Below, piece by piece: positions 1 through 4,462 of a stretch of 10,960 nt of DNA. The notes beneath the pieces are model-generated. The model made no database searches, was not told where the DNA came from, and was given only the letters and a program-made list of their open reading frames with translations. Made by a program: the position numbers and the translations under genes. Source of the DNA: CAZQMX01 sp964594965 (GTDB lineage Bacteria; Patescibacteriota; Minisyncoccia; Portnoybacterales; UBA2143). How positions within the stretch are numbered: the stretch's first letter is position 1; each line of letters opens with the position of its first letter. The DNA lies in the NCBI GenBank assembly GCA_964594965.1, contig CAZQMX010000012.1:1-10960 (forward strand), in the 5' to 3' direction.

Positions 1-63
1 TATTCCCAGCCTACCGGCCGGGGAGAAAAACCGCCATATGTCTGTGCACATTACCCTACTGGG
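1..63. other. Unassigned left edge with small palindromes
   Basis: No gene can be assigned here. GC is visibly higher (32 of 60 bases in 1-60) than in the AT-rich remainder. It holds several short palindromes: CCGGCCGG at 14-21, CATATG at 36-41, GTGCAC at 44-49, and ACCC-TACT-GGGT at 53-64. CCCAG at 5-9 can also pair with CTGGG at 59-63. One plus frame is open from position 1 to a TAA at 118-120, overlapping infA, but its translation resembles no family I know. It may be the end of an upstream gene or a structured leader; the window starts too late to tell. Confidence 0.3.
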
Positions 64-92
64 TTGACTATTTTCAAAATATTGTCTAATAT
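64..92 (+). promoter_or_regulatory. Putative promoter of the infA ribosomal operon
   Basis: The -35 TTGACT (64-69, 5 of 6 consensus) is followed after 17 nt by TAATAT (87-92, 4 of 6, keeping the T, A and final T that matter most). TCTAAT at 85-90 with a 15-nt spacer is an alternative. The -10 ends 6 nt before the GTG of infA at 99, so transcription would start at or next to the start codon and the message would be leaderless. Confidence 0.55.
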
Positions 93-98
93 ACAAAA

Positions 99-323
99 GT
101 GCGACAGGATAAAGAAATAAATACAAAAGAAGGAATTGTTGTTGAAGCCCTGCCCGGAACTACTTTTCGGGTCAAGCTAAACGAAAGCGACAAAGAAGTT
201 TTAGTTACTCTTTCCGGCCGGATGCGACTTAATCGTATCCGGGTCCTTGTTGGTGATAGGGTTAGAATTGAAGTTAGTCCCTATGATGAAACAAGAGGAA
301 GAATTGTTTATCGGGAGAAATAA
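99..323 (+). CDS. infA: Translation initiation factor IF-1
   Basis: IF1 binds the A site of the 30S subunit and supports initiator tRNA selection together with IF2 and IF3. The 74-residue product is the normal family length and is a single OB fold. Visible family signatures are EGIVVEALPGTTFRVKL at the N-terminus, the central SGRMRLNRIRVLVGD (compare SGKMRKNYIRILTGD in E. coli) and SPYDETRGRIVYR near the C-terminus. The start is GTG at 99; no Shine-Dalgarno sequence precedes it, and a promoter -10 box lies only 6 nt upstream, so the transcript is probably leaderless. It is followed after one base by rpmJ and heads the ribosomal protein operon. Identity is secure; the exact start is the only uncertainty. 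Confidence 0.95.
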   Translation: MRQDKEINTKEGIVVEALPGTTFRVKLNESDKEVLVTLSGRMRLNRIRVLVGDRVRIEVSPYDETRGRIVYREK

Positions 324-324
324 T

Positions 325-438
325 ATGAAAGTAAGAGCCTCGGTTAAAAAAATGTGTGCCCAGTGCAAAATTGTCCGGCGTAAAGGTCGGGTTTATGTTA
401 TTTGTAAAAACCCCAAACACAAACAAAGACAAGGGTAA
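325..438 (+). CDS. rpmJ: 50S ribosomal protein L36 (zinc-binding type)
   Basis: L36 is the smallest large-subunit protein and helps pack 23S rRNA near the peptidyl transferase region. The 37-residue product has the canonical zinc ribbon ligands C11, C14, C27 and H32 and the usual start MKVRASVKKMC. An in-frame ATG exists further upstream at 247, but it lies inside infA, and the family start is the ATG at 325. GGGAG at 313-317 gives a plausible ribosome binding site 7 nt upstream. The gene follows infA after one base. Its last Gly and stop codons form the left arm of a large hairpin that fills the gap before rpsM. Confidence 0.95.
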   Translation: MKVRASVKKMCAQCKIVRRKGRVYVICKNPKHKQRQG

Positions 439-499
439 AGGGCTTGGTTTAAAAATCTGAGCCGAAGGCGAAAGATTTTTGATGACCAAACCTTTACCC
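433..499 (+). repeat. Long imperfect hairpin overlapping the rpmJ stop
   Basis: GGGTAAAGG (433-441) pairs with CCTTTACCC (491-499), TTGGT (444-448) with ACCAA (485-489), and AAAAATCT (451-458) with AGATTTTT (473-480). GCC-GAA-GGC (461-469) forms the apex. The left arm includes the rpmJ stop codon. The outer right arm shares bases 496-499 with the next hairpin, so the two complete structures cannot form at once. Confidence 0.7.
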
Positions 500-522
500 C
501 GCCCTCTTAAAGAGGGCGGGGT
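496..522 (+). terminator. Strong GC-rich hairpin in the rpmJ-rpsM gap
   Basis: A perfect 12-bp stem (496-507 with 511-522, ACCCCGCCCTCT / AGAGGGCGGGGT) closes on a 3-nt TAA loop. It is the most stable local structure in the window by eye. No T-tract follows directly; the nearest is TTTT at 529-532, six bases later. It could therefore be a weak terminator or attenuator, an RNA processing or stability element, or half of a palindromic repeat. Its role is inferred from structure only. Confidence 0.45.
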
Positions 523-527
523 GCAAG

Positions 528-575
528 ATTTTGTAGCTAAATTTATTTCGCTACGCTCATAAATTAAGACAAAAT
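528..575 (+). repeat. Hairpin directly upstream of the rpsM start
   Basis: ATTTTGT (528-534) pairs with ACAAAAT (569-575) and AATTTAT (540-546) pairs with ATAAATT (559-565). The loop is TTCGCTACGCTC. It ends 4 nt before the rpsM ATG and takes up the space where a ribosome binding site would lie. It looks like a palindromic interspersed repeat, but only one copy is present here. Confidence 0.55.
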
Positions 576-579
576 TAGC

Positions 580-969
580 ATGATAAGAATTGCCGGAGTT
601 AATATTCCGGAAAACAAGAGAATAGAAATTGCTCTGACCTATATCTACGGCATAGGTCGTTCTTTAAGTAATAAGATTCTGACTGAAGCTAAAATAAGTC
701 CTGATACCCGATCAAAACAATTATCCAGCCAGGAAGCCAATCGTTTAAGAGAAATAGTTGAAAAGGAATACCGGGTTGAGGGTGAATTAAGGCGGGAAAA
801 AATGCTTAACATCAAGCGCTTAAAAGATACCGGTTCTTATCGGGGAAGCCGTCACAGCAAAGGTTTGCCGGTCAGGGGCCAGCAGACCAAAACCAATACC
901 CGGACAGTCAGAGGTAATGTTCGAAAAACAATGGGCAGTGGAAGAAAGAAATCCGCTGAAAAAACTTAA
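580..969 (+). CDS. rpsM: 30S ribosomal protein S13
   Basis: S13 lies in the head of the small subunit, contacts the P-site tRNA and forms bridges to the large subunit. The 129-residue product starts with MIRIAGVNIPENKRIEIALTYIYGIG, carries the helix-two-turn-helix region with GIGRSLSNKIL, and ends with the conserved LPVRGQQTKTNTRT segment and a basic tail that reaches the decoding region. Length is slightly above the usual 118-125. No Shine-Dalgarno sequence precedes the ATG; a hairpin ends 4 nt upstream. It is separated from rpmJ by 141 bases of three consecutive hairpins and from rpsK by 5 bases. It belongs to the same operon unless the hairpins terminate transcription. Confidence 0.96.
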   Translation: MIRIAGVNIPENKRIEIALTYIYGIGRSLSNKILTEAKISPDTRSKQLSSQEANRLREIVEKEYRVEGELRREKMLNIKRLKDTGSYRGSRHSKGLPVRGQQTKTNTRTVRGNVRKTMGSGRKKSAEKT

Positions 970-974
970 ACACC

Positions 975-1439
975 ATGGGTAAGAAACGAATTATTAAAAA
1001 AACTGAAGAAGAACTCTTAAAAGAGACAGAGGGGACCGAGAAAAAAGAAGTTAAAGCCACTCCTAAAAAAGGCAAAAAAAAGAAACTCGGTCGTCTTAAT
1101 CGTGGCAATGTCTATATCCAGTCAACCTACAACAACACTATGATTACTTTGACAGATCTGGAAGGTAATATTGTTGCCTGGTCAAGCGCCGGCTCAGTCG
1201 GCTTTAAAGGTCCGAAAAAAGCAACACCTTTTGCCGCTTCAAAAGTGGTTGAAACCTTAATTGAAAAAGTCAGGGGATTAGATTTAAGAGAAGTCTCTAT
1301 TTTCGTCAGGGGAGTTGGCAGCGGTCGGGACGCGGCTATTAGGGCTCTGGTTAATTATGGTCTTGAAATTAGTTCAATTAAGGACATAACGCCTGTTCCT
1401 CATAATGGCTGTCGGCCAAAAAAACCAAGGAGAGTCTAA
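975..1439 (+). CDS. rpsK: 30S ribosomal protein S11 with lysine-rich N-terminal extension
   Basis: S11 sits on the 30S platform next to the E site and helps shape mRNA binding. The core starts around residue 41 (NRGNVYIQSTYNNT) and contains ITLTDLEGNIVAWSSAGSVG, FKGPKKATPFAAS and the C-terminal DITPVPHNGCRPKKPRRV, all diagnostic. At 154 residues it is about 25 longer than E. coli S11. The excess is an N-terminal stretch of about 38 residues rich in Lys and Glu, of the disordered rRNA-binding type. No Shine-Dalgarno site is visible before ATG 975, and no good internal ATG lies near the core, so the extension is probably real. The stop is one base before rpsD. Confidence 0.95.
   Translation: MGKKRIIKKTEEELLKETEGTEKKEVKATPKKGKKKKLGRLNRGNVYIQSTYNNTMITLTDLEGNIVAWSSAGSVGFKGPKKATPFAASKVVETLIEKVRGLDLREVSIFVRGVGSGRDAAIRALVNYGLEISSIKDITPVPHNGCRPKKPRRV
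1427..1432 (+). promoter_or_regulatory. Ribosome binding site of rpsD
   Basis: AAGGAG lies 8 nt before the ATG at 1441, inside the last codons of rpsK. It fixes the rpsD start at 1441 rather than the upstream in-frame ATG at 1405. It is one of the few clear Shine-Dalgarno sites in the window. Confidence 0.75.
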
Positions 1440-1440
1440 T

Positions 1441-2064
1441 ATGATAATTAATTCAAAATGTAAAAGATGTAGAAGGGCCGGAGAAAAACTCTTTTTAAAA
1501 GGAGATAAATGTTTTAATCAGAAGTGCGCTATGGTCAGAAGGCCTTATCCTCCTGGGGTTCATGGAAAATCAAGAAGGCCTCGTCTTTCTGAGTATGGCC
1601 AGCAGTTGGCAGAAAAGCAAAAGGTAAGATACGCCTATGGTATTTCTGAAGAACAGTTTAAAAAATATTTCAAGGAAATTGCCAATCAAAAGGGAAACAA
1701 AGAAGAGCTTTTGGCCCAAAAACTGGAAAAACGTCTTGATAATGTTGTTTTCCGTCTGGGCTGGGCTAAATCAAGGAATCTGGCCAGGCAATTGGTTAGC
1801 CACGGCCATGTTAGAGTTAACGGCAAAAAGCTTGATATTCCCTCTTACCATGTTAGAAAAGATGATCTAATTACTCTAAAAGAGAAAAGTCAGAAATCAA
1901 ATCTTTTCAAGGATTTAAAAATAACTTTGAAAAAACACCAGGTTCCAACATGGTTAATATCGGAGAAAGAAAAATTTGAGGCCAGAGTAAAAGATGAGCC
2001 CAAGTTGGAAAATTTGGACAGAATTGGTCAAATTAATATGATTATTGAGTACTATAGTCGATAA
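1441..2064 (+). CDS. rpsD: 30S ribosomal protein S4 (zinc-finger form)
   Basis: S4 nucleates assembly of the 30S body by binding 16S rRNA and lines the mRNA entry channel; in many bacteria it also represses its own operon. The 207-residue product is of normal length. Cysteines C7, C10, C24 and C29 form the N-terminal zinc site of the C+ type of S4. The S4 RNA-binding domain covers about residues 98-150 (KRLDNVVFRLGWAKSRNLAR, HGHVRVNGKKLDIPSYHV). The N-terminus is shortened compared with the usual MARYTGP opening. A good AAGGAG site supports the start. After the stop, a 105-bp palindrome fills the gap before rpoA. Confidence 0.96.
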   Translation: MIINSKCKRCRRAGEKLFLKGDKCFNQKCAMVRRPYPPGVHGKSRRPRLSEYGQQLAEKQKVRYAYGISEEQFKKYFKEIANQKGNKEELLAQKLEKRLDNVVFRLGWAKSRNLARQLVSHGHVRVNGKKLDIPSYHVRKDDLITLKEKSQKSNLFKDLKITLKKHQVPTWLISEKEKFEARVKDEPKLENLDRIGQINMIIEYYSR

Positions 2065-2066
2065 AA

Positions 2067-2171
2067 TTTCTAATTTCTAATTTCTAATTTCTAAACAATT
2101 TCTAATGATTTAATTATTAAATTAATAAATTAAAGAATTGTTTGAAAATTGAAAATTGATAATTGAAAATT
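2067..2171 (+). repeat. Heptamer-built palindromic element between rpsD and rpoA
   Basis: The left arm is four perfect tandem copies of TTTCTAA (2067-2094) followed by ACAA and a fifth copy (2099-2105). The right arm is four copies of GAAAATT (2144-2171, the third being GATAATT), which complements the left arm imperfectly. AAACAATT (2093-2100) pairs exactly with AATTGTTT (2136-2143), and TTTAATT / AATTAAA forms the AT-rich centre. It fills nearly the whole rpsD-rpoA gap. The architecture suggests a non-autonomous MITE- or REP-like element; only one copy is in this window. Confidence 0.65.
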
Positions 2172-2177
2172 AAATTT

Positions 2178-3140
2178 ATGATTACTTTACCAAAAAAGCC
2201 AAAAATAGTTGAAAAAGAAAAGAACCGGGCCGTTTTTGAAATTGAAGCCTGTTATCCGGGCTACGGGACTACTTTGGGAAATGCTTTCCGCCGGGTTCTT
2301 CTTTCTTCTTTGCCGGGAGCAGCTATTACCGGCATTAAAATTAAAGGAGTCCAGCATGAATTCTCTGCCATTCCTAATATCAAAGAAGACGTTGTCCAGA
2401 TTATTCTTAACCTCAAACAGGTTAGATTCAAACTTCATACCGACCAACCGGTTAAAGCGGCTCTAAAAATTAAAGGTCAAAAAGAAGTCAAGGCCGGTGA
2501 TATTAAGATTGGGCCGGAAGCAGAGATTGTTAGCAAGGATGCCTATATCGCCACCCTAACAGATAAAAAATCAGATTTGGATATGGAGATTGAAATTGAG
2601 CCGGGATTAGGTTATTCACCCTTTGAAGAAAGGAAGAAAAGAAAACTCGAGATTGGTAAAATCGCGGTTGATGCCATTTTCAGCCCGGTTAAAAAAGTAA
2701 CTCATTCAACTGAGAATATGCGGGTTGGCGAGAGAACCGATTACGGCCGTTTAAAAATTAATATTGAAACCGATGGCTCAATTACTCCCGAAGAGGCCTT
2801 TCTTAAAGCCAGCCAGATTCTAGTTGACCATTTCCAGATTTTTTCATTAATAGGGGAGAAGGATAAAAAGAAAAAACCAATCAAGAAAAAGAAAAAGAAG
2901 GAGAAAAAAGAAGAAAAGGTTAAAGAAGTTAAAGAAGATGTTACCAAGAAAAAGACATCCGAATTAAAGATTTCTACCAGAAATATCAGCGTTTTGGATT
3001 CTGTTGGGCTTAAAACTGTTGCCGGATTGGTCAGGAAAAGCGAATCTGATTTAGAAAAAATTGAAGGACTCGGTAGTAAGGGTATTATTGAAATAAAGAG
3101 GGCCTTGGGTAAATTAGGATTGACTTTGAAATCAAAATGA
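2178..3140 (+). CDS. rpoA: DNA-directed RNA polymerase alpha subunit
   Basis: The alpha dimer is the assembly platform of RNA polymerase, and its C-terminal domain contacts UP elements and activators. The N-terminal domain covers residues 1-225, with the dimerisation segment LGNAFRRVLLSSLPGAA (33-49) and GERTDYGRLKINIETDGSITPEEA. A very lysine-rich linker follows (about 227-260). The C-terminal helix-hairpin-helix domain (about 262-320) includes KIEGLGSKGIIEIKRAL. R268 matches the DNA-binding R265 of E. coli, but the position of N268 is Ser and that of S299 is Gly. The start is taken at ATG 2178, giving 320 residues; TTG at 2163 is in frame but lies in the upstream repeat. The stop overlaps rplQ as ATGA. 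Confidence 0.96.
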   Translation: MITLPKKPKIVEKEKNRAVFEIEACYPGYGTTLGNAFRRVLLSSLPGAAITGIKIKGVQHEFSAIPNIKEDVVQIILNLKQVRFKLHTDQPVKAALKIKGQKEVKAGDIKIGPEAEIVSKDAYIATLTDKKSDLDMEIEIEPGLGYSPFEERKKRKLEIGKIAVDAIFSPVKKVTHSTENMRVGERTDYGRLKINIETDGSITPEEAFLKASQILVDHFQIFSLIGEKDKKKKPIKKKKKKEKKEEKVKEVKEDVTKKKTSELKISTRNISVLDSVGLKTVAGLVRKSESDLEKIEGLGSKGIIEIKRALGKLGLTLKSK

Positions 3141-3556
3141 AGCATTTAAAAAAGGGTAGAAAATTTGGCAGAAAAAGAGATGAACGCAAAGCGCTTTTAA
3201 AATCATTGGCCGTCAGTTTAATTTTGAAAGAGAGAATTACTACCACCCAGGCCAAAGCCAAAGAACTCCGCCCTTTTATTGAAAAACTAATTACCAAGAG
3301 CAGAGAGAACAAATTGGCCTCAACCAGATATCTGGCCAGATATCTGTCAGAGAAAGCCAGAAAAAAAATCAGGATAGAAATTGGTCCTCGCTACCAGGAA
3401 AGAAAAGGGGGTTATACCAGAATTATTAAAACCGTTCCAAGAAAAAGAGACGGGGCGGAGATGGCAATAATTGAATTTGTCGGAAATGGTCATCCTGAGC
3501 GAAGCGAAGGATCTATAACAAAGACAAAGACAGATTCTTCACTGCGTTCAGAATGA
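3137..3556 (+). CDS. rplQ: 50S ribosomal protein L17 with repeat-encoded C-terminal tail
   Basis: L17 binds 23S rRNA near the exit tunnel side of the large subunit. The N-terminus MKHLKKGRKFGRKRDERKALLKSLAVSLI and the core KERITTTQAKAKELRPFIEKLI are typical. The family normally ends near the AIIEFV segment, and native-looking sequence stops at about residue 117. Residues 118-139 (GHPERSEGS...SSLRSE) are translated from a palindromic repeat at 3489-3557, which also supplies the TGA stop. The start overlaps the rpoA stop (ATGA), implying translational coupling. The stop itself overlaps an ATG at 3553 in the rplM frame. Identity is secure; whether the tail tolerates or alters function is unknown. 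Confidence 0.95.
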   Translation: MKHLKKGRKFGRKRDERKALLKSLAVSLILKERITTTQAKAKELRPFIEKLITKSRENKLASTRYLARYLSEKARKKIRIEIGPRYQERKGGYTRIIKTVPRKRDGAEMAIIEFVGNGHPERSEGSITKTKTDSSLRSE

Positions 3557-3557
3557 C
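3489..3557 (+). repeat. GTCAT...ATGAC palindromic repeat, copy 1, inside rplQ 3' end
   Basis: The 69-bp element has arms beginning GTCATCCTGAGCGAAGCGAA and ending with its imperfect reverse complement (ACTGCGTTCAGAATGAC). Both arms are identical in copy 2 at 7840-7899. The centre differs: copy 1 has 9 extra bases, including a direct AAAGAC duplication. Related GTCATTCTGAGCGAAGCGAA repeats are, to my knowledge, widespread in bacterial genomes and are known for yielding spurious HPERSEGS peptides. Here the element is translated in frame. Confidence 0.85.
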
Positions 3558-3564
3558 AAAAAGC

Positions 3565-3939
3565 ATGACTAAGAAATACATTCTTGACGCCACTGATAAA
3601 ATACTGGGACGATTAGCGGTTGAGATCGCTAATTTATTGCGCGGCAAAGGAAAACCAGACTTTGTTCCCTATTTGGACAAGGGCGAATCTGTTATTGTCA
3701 AAAATACTGATAAAATCAGAGTGACCGGTCAGAAAATGAAGGATAAAATCTATTACCATCATTCTGGCTACCCGGGCGGAATAAAGGAAACCAGACTAGA
3801 AGAAGCCATGAAAAAAGATTCCCGGGAGGTCTTAAGGAAAGCCGTCTACGGGATGTTGCCGAAGAATAAGTTGAGGAATAGGATAATTACAAAGTTAAAA
3901 CTTTACAAAGGAGAAATTAATGCCAAAGGAAAAGCGTAA
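3565..3939 (+). CDS. rplM: 50S ribosomal protein L13
   Basis: L13 is an early-assembling 23S rRNA-binding protein. The 124-residue product shows YILDATDKILGRLAVEIANLLRGK, the FVPYLDKGESVIVKN segment, KIYYHHSGYPGGIKE and the VYGMLPKNKLRNRIITKLKLY motif. It is shorter than the 142 residues of E. coli, mainly because the usual N-terminal leader before the YILDAT segment is missing. ATG 3565 gives the natural MTKKYILDAT start. ATG 3553 is in frame and would add MTKS, but it is contributed by the repeat at the end of rplQ and overlaps the rplQ stop as ATGA. No Shine-Dalgarno site is visible for either start, so reinitiation after rplQ is likely. The 3' end overlaps rpsI by 20 bases. Confidence 0.94.
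   Translation: MTKKYILDATDKILGRLAVEIANLLRGKGKPDFVPYLDKGESVIVKNTDKIRVTGQKMKDKIYYHHSGYPGGIKETRLEEAMKKDSREVLRKAVYGMLPKNKLRNRIITKLKLYKGEINAKGKA
3907..3913 (+). promoter_or_regulatory. Ribosome binding site of rpsI
   Basis: AAAGGAG lies 6 nt before the ATG at 3920, within the end of rplM. It supports the upstream start of rpsI and hence the reality of the long lysine-rich N-terminal extension, over the internal ATG at 4052. Confidence 0.75.
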
Positions 3940-4462
3940 GTCCGCCTCTGGCGGGAAAAAAACAACTAAAAAAACCGTTTCAGTTAAGAAGGTTAAAAAA
4001 ACTCCGGTCAAGAAAGTAACCAAGAAGAAAACTCCGAAAAAAACAGAGAAAATGACCAAGAAATATTATGAAGCGGTTGGTCGTCGGAAAAGGGCAGTTG
4101 CCCGGGTCCGGCTTTTTACCTGTCAGCCTTTTGAAGATGAAAAAGGAAAAGTTAAAGTTAACGATAAAACCTATACTGAATTCTTTCCAACTTTTGAACT
4201 TCAGCAAGCTGCTATTAATCCTTTAATAAAGATGAAATCGCTCAATAGATTTGAAATCACCGCCAAGGTTAAGGGCGGCGGAATCAAAGGGCAAGCCGAG
4301 GCTATTTCCCATGGCTTGGCCAGAACTTTAGTTAAATTTAATCCAGATTTTTCAAAGAAATTAAAAAGAGGGGGATTTCTGACCCGCGATCCAAGGGAAA
4401 AAGAAAGAAAAAAGCCTGGCTTGAAAAAAGCCAGACGAGCTCCACAATGGAGAAAGAGATAG
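3920..4462 (+). CDS. rpsI: 30S ribosomal protein S9 with lysine-rich N-terminal extension
   Basis: S9 lies in the 30S head, with its C-terminal tail touching the P-site tRNA anticodon loop. The core begins at about residue 45 (MTKKYYEAVGRRKRAVARVR) and continues through VKGGGIKGQAEAISHGLAR and the diagnostic C-terminus GLKKARRAPQWRKR. The full product is 180 residues, compared with about 130 for the family. The first 44 residues are almost entirely Lys, Thr, Val, Pro and Ser. An AAAGGAG site 6 nt upstream favours ATG 3920; ATG 4052 would give a normal-length S9 of 136 residues without a clear site. The gene overlaps rplM by 20 bases and ends the operon, abutting the convergent PEGA gene. Confidence 0.95.
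   Translation: MPKEKRKSASGGKKTTKKTVSVKKVKKTPVKKVTKKKTPKKTEKMTKKYYEAVGRRKRAVARVRLFTCQPFEDEKGKVKVNDKTYTEFFPTFELQQAAINPLIKMKSLNRFEITAKVKGGGIKGQAEAISHGLARTLVKFNPDFSKKLKRGGFLTRDPREKERKKPGLKKARRAPQWRKR
4408..4436 (-). terminator. Candidate intrinsic terminator for the PEGA gene, within rpsI
   Basis: On the minus strand GTCTGGC (4436-4430) pairs with GCCAGGC (4420-4414) in a 7-bp stem with one G-T pair and a 9-nt loop. It is followed at once by six T (4413-4408) and further T-rich sequence. It lies 27 nt past the stop codon of the minus-strand gene. The same bases encode the conserved KPGLKKARR segment of S9, so part of the symmetry may be coincidental. Confidence 0.5.

Noticed and set aside
1..50. 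Start of a minus-strand gene leaving the left edge (ATG complement near 48-50)
   Set aside because: Only about 16 codons are visible, with no binding site or familiar motif; not enough to call.
247..438. Upstream ATG giving a 63-residue version of L36
   Set aside because: The extra residues are an out-of-frame reading of infA; L36 starts at 325 with its conserved N-terminus and a GGGAG site.
1405..1440. Upstream ATG extending S4 by 12 residues
   Set aside because: It overlaps the rpsK coding end, and the AAGGAG site at 1427-1432 points to 1441.
2067..2171. CRISPR-like array
   Set aside because: The units are 7 bp without spacers and form arms of a palindrome; there are no cas genes nearby.
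2163..2177. TTG start for rpoA
   Set aside because: It lies in the right arm of the palindrome; the ATG at 2178 gives the family-like N-terminus without it. It cannot be excluded entirely.
2741..3145. Minus-strand open frame of 134 residues rich in Phe, Leu and Ser
   Set aside because: It is the antisense shadow of the lysine-rich rpoA linker; composition is that expected from reversing AAA/AAG codons.
3489..3557. Separate small gene for the HPERSEGS peptide
   Set aside because: The peptide is a well-known by-product of translating this repeat family, and here it is simply the in-frame end of rplQ.
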